From CAZADA01 sp964526675 (GTDB lineage Bacteria > Pseudomonadota > Alphaproteobacteria > Caulobacterales > Maricaulaceae): DNA of 64,000 nt. Below are positions 51,113-59,800 of the stretch, piece by piece (the stretch's first letter is position 1; each line of letters begins with the position of its first letter). The DNA is taken from NCBI GenBank assembly GCA_964526675.1, contig CAZGLY010000010.1:1-64000 (forward strand). The letters are read 5' to 3'. Under the pieces are notes generated by a model, which had not been told where the DNA came from, did not search any database, and saw only the letters and a list, made by a program, of their open reading frames with translations. Made by a program: the position numbers and the translations under genes.

Positions 51113-52557
51113 GCGCGCCAGAAGCTTGGCGTAAACAAGACCAGCACGGTGAACAACTCCAGGCGTCCCACCAACATGCCCGCCGCCATCACCCACTTGG
51201 CCCCGTCCGGCAGAGGCGCGAAATCGCCGATCGGGCCGACCGTGGGGCCAAGCGCGGGACCGACATTGGAGATCGCGGTCGCCGCCGCCGAGAGCGCCGT
51301 AACGCTGTCGAGGCCGAAGAGCGCCAGCGCCATGGCCAGCACCGCGAACAGCGTCAGATAGACGTAGAAAAAGCTCAGCACCGACCGCACCGTCTCGTCC
51401 GGCAACGGCCGGCCCGCATAGCGCGCGCGGACCACCGCGTTCGGTCGGATCATGCGTTGGGCGTGCGCGAAGATCGCCGCGATCGCGACTTGGAACCGAA
51501 AGATCTTGATGCCGCACGCGGTCGAGCCGGCGCACCCGCCGACGAACATCAGAACGAAGAAGAAGGTCGCCGCAAACGGACCCCAGACCGCGTAGTCGGC
51601 TGTGGCGTACCCGGTGCCGGTGAGGATCGACACGACGTTGAACGCGCTTGCGCGCAAGGGCCCAAGCTCCGTTTCGACGCCCGCCGCGATGAGGTGGGCC
51701 GTCATGACTAACGTGAGTACAACAGCAAGCGCTAAGAAGGCGCGCGATTGAGGATCCGCCGTCGCCACGCGCCATTGCCCTCGAACCGCCAGCATGTAGA
51801 CGCCGAAGGGCAGGCCGCCGGCCAGCATGAACACGATCGCCGCCATATCCGCGCCGGTGTCCGTGAAGGCGCCCATCGACTGGCTGGACGTTGAGAAGCC
51901 GCCCGTCGCGATCGTGGTCATCGCGTGCGCGATCGCGTCAAACGCGTTCATGCCGAGGCTCGCATAGGTGAGGGCGCAGGCGCCCGTCAGCCCGAGATAA
52001 ATGATCCCAATGAAGCCCGCGATCTCCGCCGCGCGCGGCAGCATCTTCTCCGACGCGTCGGAGCTTTCCATCCGAAACAGCTGCATGCCGCCGACCCGCA
52101 GCAACGGCAAGACCGCAATGGCCGTCACCACGATCCCCACGCCGCCAATCCACTGGAGGATCGCCCGCCAGAGCAAAATGCCCGGCGAATGGCTCTCCAG
52201 GTCCCGCATCACCGTGGCGCCTGTGGTGGTCAGGCCGGACATCGCCTCGAAGAACGCGTCGGGAACCGACAACCGTGCGGACGAGACGCTGAACGGGATC
52301 GCCGCGAACGCCGTCAGCGCCAGCCACGACACCGTCGTGACCAGAAACGCGGCGCGCACCGACAACACCTCCACCGGGCCGCGCGCCACAAGCGTCAACA
52401 CCGCCCCGACAAAGCCGCTAAGGGCCGCCGCGATCATGAACGCGCCCGCGTCAGCGCCGCCGACGGCCGCTTCCACAAGCAGCGGCGCGCCCATGGCCAC
52501 CGTCAACGCCAACAGCAGCAGCCCGCAGACAATCAGGACCGGACGCGCGTCGCTCAT
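51109..52557 (-). CDS. trkH: TrkH-type potassium uptake protein
   Basis: An inner-membrane potassium channel-like transporter of the TrkH/KtrB family. The 482-residue length and about ten hydrophobic helices fit. Four pore loops are visible with their selectivity segments: T-T-T-G-A-T, I-A-T-G-G-F-S, L-T-G-T-G-Y-A and I-S-N-V-G-P-A-L-G-P, each with the key glycine. The regulatory NAD-binding subunit TrkA is not nearby. The stop overlaps that of hslO, and apaG lies 15 bases upstream on the same strand, so apaG and trkH may be co-transcribed. Confidence 0.94.
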   Translation of the reverse strand: MSDARPVLIVCGLLLLALTVAMGAPLLVEAAVGGADAGAFMIAAALSGFVGAVLTLVARGPVEVLSVRAAFLVTTVSWLALTAFAAIPFSVSSARLSVPDAFFEAMSGLTTTGATVMRDLESHSPGILLWRAILQWIGGVGIVVTAIAVLPLLRVGGMQLFRMESSDASEKMLPRAAEIAGFIGIIYLGLTGACALTYASLGMNAFDAIAHAMTTIATGGFSTSSQSMGAFTDTGADMAAIVFMLAGGLPFGVYMLAVRGQWRVATADPQSRAFLALAVVLTLVMTAHLIAAGVETELGPLRASAFNVVSILTGTGYATADYAVWGPFAATFFFVLMFVGGCAGSTACGIKIFRFQVAIAAIFAHAQRMIRPNAVVRARYAGRPLPDETVRSVLSFFYVYLTLFAVLAMALALFGLDSVTALSAAATAISNVGPALGPTVGPIGDFAPLPDGAKWVMAAGMLVGRLELFTVLVLFTPSFWRA

Positions 52558-52572
52558 GGAGACGGCCGCCGC

Positions 52573-52980
52573 CTAGTTGGGCCGGCGCGACGCAGGATCA
52601 TGGGGGCTGTCGAGGGAAAACGCCGGGATCGCCACCGAAAAGCGTTCGCCGGTGTCCAGACGCATCTCGTAGTGACCCCGCATCATGCCAGACGGCGTCC
52701 CGAGAGGGGCGCCGCTGCTGTACTGAAAGCGTTCGCCGGGCTCGAGCACAGGCTGTTCCCCCACAACGCCCGCGCCACGCACCTCGTGGCGGCGACCGTC
52801 GGCTTCGGTGATCTCCCAAAAACGCGACATCAGCTGCACGGCTTGTGCGCCACGGTTTTCAATCTCCACAGTGTACGCCCACACAAACCGGTTGCGCTCG
52901 GGCGCGGAGTGCTCCTCGCTGTAATCGGGCGCGACGCGCACGACGACTTTTCGCGTTTCTTCTTCGTACATCTGCGACAC
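52573..52980 (-). CDS. apaG: ApaG family protein
   Basis: A 135-residue single-domain protein of the ApaG (DUF525) family, an immunoglobulin-like beta fold of unknown function often found near ksgA and apaH in gamma-proteobacteria but alone elsewhere. The signatures are V-W-A-Y-T-V-E-I-E-N, S-R-F-W-E-I-T-E-A-D-G, G-V-V-G-E-Q-P-V-L and M-R-G-H-Y-E-M. The start is a GTG at 52980; an ATG three codons in (52971) is also possible. It lies just upstream of trkH on the same strand. Confidence 0.94.
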   Translation of the reverse strand: MSQMYEEETRKVVVRVAPDYSEEHSAPERNRFVWAYTVEIENRGAQAVQLMSRFWEITEADGRRHEVRGAGVVGEQPVLEPGERFQYSSGAPLGTPSGMMRGHYEMRLDTGERFSVAIPAFSLDSPHDPASRRPN

Positions 52981-53278
52981 CGTCGTCTTCGTAAATCACG
53001 CCGCGGTTTGCGGGCGCGTCGGGCCGTCACCTCCGCCGGCCGCGGTGATTCTCATCATCGGGCGACGGATCACAACCCACTGGTGACGAGAGAATGCAGC
53101 CGCGACACGGCATGCCGCCGGGGCGCCCCGACCTCAGGCGACGGGGGGCTCGTCGGCCTGAAACCCACCGCCGCATGTGGATGTCTCCGCGGAGAGAACA
53201 AAACGGGGAGAGCCGCGCCGCGCCGCGCGAAACGCGGTATACTCCAAACGCGGCACACGGGACCGCTGGAGGCCACGC

Positions 53279-54247
53279 ATGGCGGCGCAGATCCTCGCCA
53301 CCGTCAACATGAAGGGCGGCGTGGGCAAAACCACGCTCACGGTGGCGCTGTCGGAAGGCCTGGCCGTGATGGCGCGCAAGCGCGTGCTGGTCATCGATCT
53401 CGACGCGCAAGCGAGCTGCACCCTCGCGCTGGCCGGACGCACGCGCTTTCGCGAGATCATCGAGCTGGAGCGGCACGTCTATCGGCTGTTCGACGGCTTA
53501 GCGCGGCGGCTCGTGCGGGGTCCGGAGGTGTTCGATTCCGAGCCTCTGTACCATTTCGGCGACCCGCCGCCGGCGCGGGCTCGGCCCCGCGGGCGGATGG
53601 AGCGCCACGCGCGGGACCTGGTGCTGGAGGGGGCGAGCCTGCTCGAACCCGCGCCGTCCATCGACCTGCTGGGCGCCGTGCCCGAGCTCCAGGGGCTGGA
53701 GCGGGACGTGCTCTATCGGCTCGGGCGCTTGACCCAGGAGCAGCGGGAGGCGGAGGCGGTGGTTGCGGACTTCTTCCGCGATCGACTGCGGGAGCTCTCC
53801 GGAGCGTATGACTACGTGTTGATCGATTGTCCGCCGGGGATATCGCTCTTCACCGAAGCGGCGATCCGCGCGAGCGACATGGTGATCGCGCCGGTCAATC
53901 CTGACTATCTGTCGTTTCTGGGCCTTCAGGCCTTCGCCTTGCGCGTGTTGCGCAAGCTGAGCCAGCGAGCCGGCGGCGCCCCGCCGGCGTTTGCTGTGCT
54001 CAATCGTGTCCAGGCGACGGACCTCCACGAGCAGTACCGCGCGGACATTCGCGATCAGGTCCGGCGTTGCGATGATGTGATCACGATGTTTCCCATGGAG
54101 ATCGAACAGGCGCCGGACTGGGCCGCCGCGATGGACGTGGACCGTCCGAACGCCCGCGCGATTCGCGACAAGTACGGCGCCGCGATCCCAACGCTGGAGC
54201 AGTTTGTCGCCCAGACGCTCGCGCTGACCGCGCGTGTGACCGCTTGA
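53279..54247 (+). CDS. Orphan ParA/MinD-like ATPase
   Basis: A 322-residue P-loop ATPase of the ParA family, proteins that position DNA or large complexes by cycling on the nucleoid. The deviant Walker A motif K-G-G-V-G-K-T-T (residues 12-19, with the signature lysine at 12), the D-L-D-A-Q-A-S strand and Y-V-L-I-D-C-P-P-G are intact. An insertion of about 60 residues, rich in Arg and Pro, sits between the first two motifs. There is no N-terminal helix-turn-helix as in plasmid ParA of type Ia, and no parB or parS-like repeat is beside it, so chromosome partitioning is unlikely. It is paired with the downstream 142-residue gene, 11 bases away. ATG 53279 follows GGAGG. Confidence 0.9.
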   Translation: MAAQILATVNMKGGVGKTTLTVALSEGLAVMARKRVLVIDLDAQASCTLALAGRTRFREIIELERHVYRLFDGLARRLVRGPEVFDSEPLYHFGDPPPARARPRGRMERHARDLVLEGASLLEPAPSIDLLGAVPELQGLERDVLYRLGRLTQEQREAEAVVADFFRDRLRELSGAYDYVLIDCPPGISLFTEAAIRASDMVIAPVNPDYLSFLGLQAFALRVLRKLSQRAGGAPPAFAVLNRVQATDLHEQYRADIRDQVRRCDDVITMFPMEIEQAPDWAAAMDVDRPNARAIRDKYGAAIPTLEQFVAQTLALTARVTA

Positions 54248-54258
54248 GGGGGATCGCC

Positions 54259-54687
54259 ATGGCTGACGCGACGGCTGGCGGCGCAGGCGCGTCGGGAGAT
54301 GGTGACGATGGGGCGCCCTTCGTTGATCGCTTGGAGGCCGTGTTTGCGGCGGTGATCGCCAAAGCGCGTTCCGATCACGCCTTCGCCCGTCAGCTGGCGG
54401 CAGCCGCCGGTGATCCCGAACGCTTCGCGGACGCCGCGCGCGCGCGCCAGCAAACGAACTGGGCCGCTGAAGCGCCGGATCTCGATCCGTCCGCGATTGT
54501 GGCGAGCCAGGGGGAGGAGGCGTTGCGCGCCGCGCTGAAGCCGCTGACAAAGCGCGCGCTCTACGCTCTCGTGAAAGCCCGGGCGATCAACCCCGCCGGG
54601 GCCAGCAAGTTCAACAAGGTCCAGCTGACGGAGCACATCGTCCGCAGCGTCGGACGCCGCGACACCGCGACCGTCTTCGATTACTGA
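54259..54687 (+). CDS. Uncharacterised protein with SAP/Rho-N-like C-terminus, partner of ParA-like gene
   Basis: A 142-residue soluble protein that I cannot assign to a named family. The first 30 residues are low-complexity Ala/Gly/Asp. The middle is helical with D-P-E-R-F-A-D-A-A-R-A-R-Q-Q. The last 45 residues (L-T-K-R-A-L-Y-A-L-V-K-A-R then K-F-N-K-V-Q-L-T-E-H-I-V) follow the helix-extension-helix pattern of SAP or Rho N-terminal domains, which bind nucleic acid; this is a visual resemblance only. It starts 11 bases after the ParA-like gene, with GAGGGGG before ATG 54259, so the two are almost certainly co-transcribed. Confidence 0.65.
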   Translation: MADATAGGAGASGDGDDGAPFVDRLEAVFAAVIAKARSDHAFARQLAAAAGDPERFADAARARQQTNWAAEAPDLDPSAIVASQGEEALRAALKPLTKRALYALVKARAINPAGASKFNKVQLTEHIVRSVGRRDTATVFDY

Positions 54688-54735
54688 GGTCGTCGCCCGC
54701 GGCCGCTGTCTGTCCGTGTGCGGCTATTCGGCGAG

Positions 54736-56994
54736 CTACAGCTCAACGGTGTCGCGCAGGCGCTGCGCCGCCACGACGGTGGAGCACGCCCGCATGGCCG
54801 CCAGGATGTGCGTGAGGTGGCGCGCGTTCTCCACCTCGACATCAAACACCATGTCGTAGAAATCAGGCGCACGTCGGGAGACGCTCACCCCCGCGATGTT
54901 GCCGCGGGACCGGCCGACAGCGCCGCTGATTTCCGCGAGCGCGCCGGGCTCGTTTTGGACCGTCGCTTCAATCCGCCCGAGCGCGACAGCCTGCTGCGCC
55001 GCCGGCGTCCATCCCAGGTCCAGCCAGCGCTCTTGTTCATCTTCAAAGGCGGCCAAGCGGTCGCAGTCGATGGCGTGGATCTCCACCGCCCCGTCCGGCA
55101 TGCGGATCCCGACAATCCGATCGCCCGGCAACGGAGCGCAGCACGGCGCGAACCGCAGCTCCAGCCCGGGCGTGAGGTCCGCGCCACGCACATAGAGCTG
55201 CGCGTGCTCGTCGGCCATCAGCTCCCGGTGCGTCGGTTCTTGGCCTTCCGCCAAACGGCCGGGGAAGACGGCGTTCAACAGCTCCGCGGCGGACAAGCCG
55301 CCCATGCCCAGTTCGCTGAAGAGGGCCGTCTCGTCCGGCAGCTCCAAACGCTGCAACGCGTCGTCCAGCTTAGAGGCGGCCAGATCGAGGCCCTCCCGAC
55401 GGAAGGCGTGCTCGGCGATCGCCTTGCCGATGCGCGCATACTCCTCGCGGTTGGATTTGCGGATCAGACGGCGGATCGCGGAGCGCGCGCGGCCCGTGAT
55501 GGCGATGTCCTCCCAGCCGGGCACGGGCGCGGGCGTGGCGGAGCGAATGATCTCGACGACATCGCCGTTTTCCAACGGCGTGCGCAGCGGCCGGGATCGG
55601 CCGTTGATGCGCGCGCCGACGCATGTGGCGCCGACATCCGTGTGCACGGCGTAGGCGAAGTCCAACGGCGTCGCCCCCTGCGGCAGCGGCACCACCCGAC
55701 CTTTCGGCGTGAACGCGAACACTTGGTCGGTGAACATCTCCAGCTTGGCGTGCTCGAGAAACTCCTCCGGCTCGCCGCCATGCTCGAGAATCTCCACCAA
55801 CGGGGCCAGCCGCGCCAGCGGGTCCCCGCCGGCGTCGCGGGCCGCTTCGGGGTCGTACCCATAGATGTTGTTTTTGTAGCACCAGTGCGCCGCCACCCCG
55901 TCCTCGGCGATGCGGTCCATCTCGCTGGTGCGAATCTGGAGCTCCACACGCCGGTGGTCAGGGCCGAGCACCGTGGTGTGCAGCGATCGGTAATTGTTGG
56001 GCTTCGGCGTGGAGATGTAGTCCTTGAACCGCTCGGGCACGCAGCGCCAGGCGCGGTGGATCAAGCCCAAGGCGCGATAGCAATCGTCGGTGTCCGGCAC
56101 GATCACCCGAAAGGCGTAAATGTCCGCCAGGTCTTCGAAATCGAGCCCGCGCCGCTGCAGCTTGCGCCAGATCGAATAGGCCTTCTTTTCCCGGCCAAAC
56201 ACGCTCGCGTCGATGCCGTTGTCTTGCAGCGTCTCAACAACCAGGCCGGACACCTCAGCGACCGCGTCAGCGCGCGCTTTGCGCGCCGCGCGCAACCGGC
56301 GCGTGACGGACTCGTAAGCGGCCGGGTTCAAATGGCGAAAGGACAGGTCTTCCAGTTCGCCGCAAATCCGGTGGACGCCGACGCGTCGCGCGAGCGGCGC
56401 GTAAATCTCCAGCGTTTCCAGCGCGATGCGCTCACGCTTATGGGGCTTAGGCACGTGATGCAGGGTGCGCATGTTGTGCAGTCGGTCGGCGAGCTTGACC
56501 AACAGCACGCGCACATCCTTCGACATCGCGAGGACGAACTTTTGGAGGTTCTCAGCCTGCTTGGACTTTTCCGCATCCCGGGCGCGACGGCCGACCTGGC
56601 TCAGCTTGGAGAGCTTGGTGACGCCGTCGACCAGCTGAGCGACGTCATCGCCGAACTCCTGCGCCAGCACGTCTAAGGTGACGTCGGTGTCCTCCACCGT
56701 GTCGTGGAGCAGCGCCGTGATAATCGTGTCGGCGTCCATCCGCAGCGTGGTCAGAATCTCCGCCACGCGGGTCGGGTGGGTGATGTACGCTTCGCCGGAA
56801 TAGCGCGTTTGGCCTGTGTGGGCGCGGCTGGCGACGACGTAGGCGCGCCGAATGCGATCGTGATCGACGCGACGGTCATAGCGTGCGACGCGGGCCGCAA
56901 GAACGGCCCCGTCTATAACGGGTTCGGGTTGTTCCAGGGGCTGCGGTGTGGCGGCCGAGAGCGTTCGGGGCCGCGCGCGCATCACCTTCGCCAA
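54736..56994 (-). CDS. rel: Bifunctional (p)ppGpp synthetase/hydrolase
   Basis: The single long RelA/SpoT homologue usual in alphaproteobacteria, called rel, relA or spoT in different species. It makes and degrades the starvation alarmone (p)ppGpp. The 752 residues contain an HD hydrolase domain with H-D-T-V-E-D-T (about 95-101). The synthetase domain has G-R-E-K-K-A-Y-S-I-W-R-K and P-K-P-N-N-Y-R-S-L-H, followed by a TGS domain (F-A-F-T-P-K-G-R-V-V-P-L-P-Q-G), a zinc-finger-like region with C-C-A-P-L-P-G-D, and a C-terminal ACT domain. Both active sites look intact. The frame opens with TTG at 56994, directly after the rpoZ stop; an ATG at 56982 is an alternative. Confidence 0.95.
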   Translation of the reverse strand: MAKVMRARPRTLSAATPQPLEQPEPVIDGAVLAARVARYDRRVDHDRIRRAYVVASRAHTGQTRYSGEAYITHPTRVAEILTTLRMDADTIITALLHDTVEDTDVTLDVLAQEFGDDVAQLVDGVTKLSKLSQVGRRARDAEKSKQAENLQKFVLAMSKDVRVLLVKLADRLHNMRTLHHVPKPHKRERIALETLEIYAPLARRVGVHRICGELEDLSFRHLNPAAYESVTRRLRAARKARADAVAEVSGLVVETLQDNGIDASVFGREKKAYSIWRKLQRRGLDFEDLADIYAFRVIVPDTDDCYRALGLIHRAWRCVPERFKDYISTPKPNNYRSLHTTVLGPDHRRVELQIRTSEMDRIAEDGVAAHWCYKNNIYGYDPEAARDAGGDPLARLAPLVEILEHGGEPEEFLEHAKLEMFTDQVFAFTPKGRVVPLPQGATPLDFAYAVHTDVGATCVGARINGRSRPLRTPLENGDVVEIIRSATPAPVPGWEDIAITGRARSAIRRLIRKSNREEYARIGKAIAEHAFRREGLDLAASKLDDALQRLELPDETALFSELGMGGLSAAELLNAVFPGRLAEGQEPTHRELMADEHAQLYVRGADLTPGLELRFAPCCAPLPGDRIVGIRMPDGAVEIHAIDCDRLAAFEDEQERWLDLGWTPAAQQAVALGRIEATVQNEPGALAEISGAVGRSRGNIAGVSVSRRAPDFYDMVFDVEVENARHLTHILAAMRACSTVVAAQRLRDTVEL

Positions 56995-57354
56995 CTAGAG
57001 GCGTCCCTCGCCGCCATTGTCGCGATCGCCTTGAAGCGCTTTGAGCATGTCGCTTTCCGTAACGGCGGCCGGCCGGCGATCCTCCAGAGCGGCGCGCTCC
57101 TCCGCGGGAGCCTCCGCCTCGTCCACGATCTTCACCTTCTCCAGCCCGGTGATCAGGCTTTCTTCCAACGCGTCTTGGCCGATCGTTTCTTGCGCAATTT
57201 CGCGCAACGCGACGACCGGGTTTTTATCGTTGTCCCGCTCCAGCGTCACCGCCGCGCCGGCGGAAATGCTGCGCGCGCGATGGGCCGCCAGAAGCACCAG
57301 ATCAAAGCGGTTCGGGATCTTTTCAATGCAATCTTCGACAGTGACGCGCGCCAT
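56995..57354 (-). CDS. rpoZ: RNA polymerase omega subunit
   Basis: The small omega subunit that helps fold and hold the beta-prime subunit, and forms part of the (p)ppGpp site in proteobacteria. The 119-residue protein opens with M-A-R-V-T-V-E-D-C-I-E-K-I-P-N-R-F-D-L-V and L-L-A-A-H-R-A-R-S-I, the family core, and has an acidic C-terminal tail. AAGGAG precedes the ATG. A TTGACA-type promoter lies upstream, and the gene runs straight into the (p)ppGpp enzyme, so the omega subunit and the alarmone enzyme share a transcript. Confidence 0.97.
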   Translation of the reverse strand: MARVTVEDCIEKIPNRFDLVLLAAHRARSISAGAAVTLERDNDKNPVVALREIAQETIGQDALEESLITGLEKVKIVDEAEAPAEERAALEDRRPAAVTESDMLKALQGDRDNGGEGRL

Positions 57355-57379
57355 GGAGAACTCCTTAAAGAAGGGCGAG

Positions 57380-57408
57380 AGATCATCAAATTTCTAACGT
57401 TCTGTCAA
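57380..57408 (-). promoter_or_regulatory. Candidate housekeeping promoter for rpoZ-rel
   Basis: On the minus strand a perfect TTGACA (57408-57403) is followed after 17 bases by TGATCT (57385-57380), in a locally A/T-rich stretch. It would start transcription about 20 bases before the rpoZ start. The -10 match is modest. Confidence 0.45.
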
Positions 57409-57441
57409 TAATGAACGTCGCGCTCAGCCGGTTTCTCCGTG

Positions 57442-57984
57442 TCATTCGTCAACAACCGGCTCACGCCACACGCTGGCGCGCGCGGCGGGGGGCAAACGAG
57501 CCCACAGACGCGCGACCGGCTCGCCCGAACCGGGCCAGCGCCATGTCGGCGCGACATCGCGCAACGGCGCCAGCACAAAGGCCCGCTCGGCGGCGCGCGG
57601 ATGAGGCAGGACGAGCGGGTCGCCGGGAGCGCCGCAGATCCGACCTCCGACATCAATAAGATCGAGGTCTAGGGTCCGACTGGCCCACCGGACGTTGCGC
57701 GTGCGGCCATACACAATCTCGATTTCGAGAATGTGCTGCAACAACTGGTAAGGGTCCATTGACGTGTTCAAACGCATCACGGCATTGACGTAGCGAGGCG
57801 CGCGGGGGTCCGGCCAAGCCACGCTCCGCCATAAGCCTGAAAAGGCGACCTCATCGCCGAGCTTTGTTAAGCGCTGCAGCGCGGCGCGGACAGTCACGGC
57901 GGGGGATGTGCCCTGAAACGAGAGATTGGCCCCCAACGCAATCAGCGCGGTCGTTTTGTGGCCGTGACAGTCGGTGGCCGGCAT
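57442..57984 (-). CDS. folK: 2-amino-4-hydroxy-6-hydroxymethyldihydropteridine pyrophosphokinase
   Basis: FolK transfers pyrophosphate from ATP to the pterin alcohol in folate synthesis. The 180-residue protein has the N-terminal I-A-L-G-A-N-L strand, Y-V-N-A-V-M-R-L-N-T, and the HPPK signature in R-W-A-S-R-T-L-D-L-D-L-I, then L-P-H-P-R-A-A-E-R-A-F-V. It starts at ATG 57984; an earlier TTG (58002) would overlap the control region of the divergent gene. Its start is only 19 bases from that of the NYN gene, so each promoter must extend into the other gene. It is followed by rpoZ on the same strand. Confidence 0.94.
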   Translation of the reverse strand: MPATDCHGHKTTALIALGANLSFQGTSPAVTVRAALQRLTKLGDEVAFSGLWRSVAWPDPRAPRYVNAVMRLNTSMDPYQLLQHILEIEIVYGRTRNVRWASRTLDLDLIDVGGRICGAPGDPLVLPHPRAAERAFVLAPLRDVAPTWRWPGSGEPVARLWARLPPAARASVWREPVVDE

Positions 57985-58003
57985 TAGAAAGGCAGACAAC
58001 AAT

Positions 58004-58576
58004 ATGACATTTTATCCGAACGAACGTCTCGCCCTCTTTATTGATGGCGCCAATTTTTATTCAAGCGCGCGTGCACTTGGCTTTGACATTGATTTCAAGC
58101 GTTTGCTCGATGAGTTTCGTAAGCGTGGCCGTTTGGTGCGCGCCTCCTACTACACGGCGTTGGTGGAGGAGCAGGATCGGTTCTCGCCCATCAAGCCTCT
58201 CGTTGATTGGCTCGATTACAACGGCTTCAACGTGGTGACCAAGCCCGCGCGGGCGTTCACGGACTCCAACGGCAATCGCCGCGTCCGCGGCGACATGGAC
58301 GTGGAGCTGTGCGTCGACGCGATGGAGGCCGCCCAATGGGCCGATCACATCGTGATCTTCAGCGGCGATGGGGATTTTCGCCGCGTCGTGGAGGCGCTGC
58401 AGCGCAAAGGGGTGCGCGTGTCCGTGGTGTCGTCCTTGCGGACGGAGCCGCCGATGATCTCGGATGAACTGCGCCGGCAGGCCGACAGCTTTATCGAGTT
58501 GGCGGACTTAGCGACCCTCGTCGCGCGTGCGGCTCGCGAGCCGGCGCCGGCGGCGGAAGAGGATGTGGACGCGTAG
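58004..58576 (+). CDS. NYN domain protein (LabA/DUF88 family)
   Basis: A 190-residue PIN-like nuclease-fold protein. It opens with L-A-L-F-I-D-G-A-N-F-Y, where the aspartate and asparagine are the first metal-site residues. Further acidic positions follow in G-D-M-D-V-E-L-C-V-D-A and I-V-I-F-S-G-D-G-D-F-R-R-V, the family's S-G-D-x-D-F hallmark. Such proteins are predicted single-strand RNA nucleases or RNA-processing factors; the substrate here is not known. The ATG at 58004 is preceded by AAAGG. Close to folK and rpoZ, it occupies a position common in alphaproteobacteria. Confidence 0.92.
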   Translation: MTFYPNERLALFIDGANFYSSARALGFDIDFKRLLDEFRKRGRLVRASYYTALVEEQDRFSPIKPLVDWLDYNGFNVVTKPARAFTDSNGNRRVRGDMDVELCVDAMEAAQWADHIVIFSGDGDFRRVVEALQRKGVRVSVVSSLRTEPPMISDELRRQADSFIELADLATLVARAAREPAPAAEEDVDA

Positions 58577-58633
58577 GCTTGGCCCTCCCGGCGGCGCTTG
58601 GCGAATCCCCGGCGCCGCCTCTACATCCGGGTC

Positions 58634-59329
58634 ATGGTGGTCCCACACGAACCCCAAAGCGCGCCCGCTGATCCTCCGCGCGACTGTGCGCTTTGTCCGC
58701 GCTTGGTGGCGTACCGGGCGGCGAACGCCGCCGCCGAGCCGGATTGGTGGAACGCGCCGGCCCCGTCCTTTGGCGACCCGGATCCGCGGCTTCTCGTTGT
58801 TGGCTTGGCTCCGGGACGCACCGGCGCGAACCGCACCGGACGGCCGTTCACCGGCGATTACGCGGGCGACGTGCTTTATCCCGCGCTCAAAACCCACGGC
58901 TTCGCCCGCGGACCCTACGATCCGGAGGCCTACGCCGCGCGCGGCGACGATGGGCTGCGATTGGACGGCGCGCTGATCACCAACGCGGTCCGGTGCGCCC
59001 CGCCGGAAAACAAGCCGACGGGCGCGGAAGCGGCCGCGTGTCGGCCGTTTTTAAGCACCCGGCTGCGCGAGGCGACGTCGTTGCGTGTGATCCTGACGCT
59101 TGGGCGCATCGCGCACGACAACACCTTGCGTGCGTTGGGCGCCCGCCTGGCCGCGGCGCCCTTTGGGCACGCCGCCGAAGCGGAGGTGTCCGCGCCCGCC
59201 GCGTGGCCGCAAGACCGCGTGACGGTGCTCGCGAGCTACCACACCTCCCGCTACAATCTGAACACGCGGCGTCTCACGCCGGAGATGTTCGATCGCGTGA
59301 TGGCGCGCGCGCGCGTTCTGGCGGGGTGA
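58634..59329 (+). CDS. Family 5 uracil-DNA glycosylase (UdgB-like)
   Basis: A 231-residue DNA repair enzyme removing uracil and related bases. It shows the iron-sulfur cysteine set of families 4 and 5 (C-A-L-C-P-R-L near the N-terminus; later R-C-A-P-P and A-A-C-R-P-F). The motif L-A-P-G-R-T-G-A-N-R-T-G-R-P-F-T-G-D lacks the polar residue of other families, which marks family 5, and a histidine lies in A-S-Y-H-T-S-R-Y-N. The start at ATG 58634 has no strong ribosome site; a TTG at 58598 is an alternative that would add 12 residues. Confidence 0.93.
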   Translation: MVVPHEPQSAPADPPRDCALCPRLVAYRAANAAAEPDWWNAPAPSFGDPDPRLLVVGLAPGRTGANRTGRPFTGDYAGDVLYPALKTHGFARGPYDPEAYAARGDDGLRLDGALITNAVRCAPPENKPTGAEAAACRPFLSTRLREATSLRVILTLGRIAHDNTLRALGARLAAAPFGHAAEAEVSAPAAWPQDRVTVLASYHTSRYNLNTRRLTPEMFDRVMARARVLAG

Positions 59330-59401
59330 GCTCACGCCTTAGAACGCGAGTGATGAGCGTTGGCGTTTAAGCGTCGCGCTCCACAACCGAATCGTGGAGT
59401 T

Positions 59402-59653
59402 ATGAGACCCATGAGACGGCGCGCAAAAACCAGTCCGGCCCGGGACGCCGACCCCGTGACGGTCGAGGCGTTGGTCGTGGCGCTGTCCCGCACCGGGGCT
59501 GCGCCGGACGACATCGCGGCGCGCTTGGACGTCGGCCGCGATTGGGTGTCGTCGGTGCTCTTTCGTTACCGCCTCGACCCGGACGCCAGCGCGCGCATCG
59601 ACCAGGTGATCGCCGCGCGGCTCGCCGCCCATCGCGCGGGCGAGGCGGCCTGA
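59402..59653 (+). CDS. Small protein with predicted helix-turn-helix, unknown
   Basis: An 83-residue protein with a basic start (M-R-P-M-R-R-R-A-K). Its core resembles a helix-turn-helix (P-D-D-I-A-A-R-L-D-V-G-R-D-W-V-S-S-V-L-F-R-Y), as in small DNA-binding proteins or phage-type regulators. GTGGAG lies just before the ATG at 59402. No family is recognised and the target is unknown. It sits 72 bases after the uracil-DNA glycosylase on the same strand. An upstream TTG (59360) would lengthen it by 14 residues. Confidence 0.55.
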   Translation: MRPMRRRAKTSPARDADPVTVEALVVALSRTGAAPDDIAARLDVGRDWVSSVLFRYRLDPDASARIDQVIAARLAAHRAGEAA

Positions 59654-59800
59654 CGTCGCCATCGCGGCGCGCAAACTCCAACGTCTGGCGCGTCGCGCCA
59701 TTTCGTCGCGCGACGGTGTGCGGAATGGGGCTTATGGCTGGCCCGCTCCACAGTGAGGCGAGGCGTCGCTCGGCGTGAGCGATCCTGTGGGAGCCTGTGC

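Noticed and set aside
51925..53811. Rightward open frame of about 630 codons crossing trkH, apaG and part of the ParA-like gene.
   Set aside because: It overlaps three well-supported genes, reads as Arg/His-rich low-complexity sequence and has no start signal.
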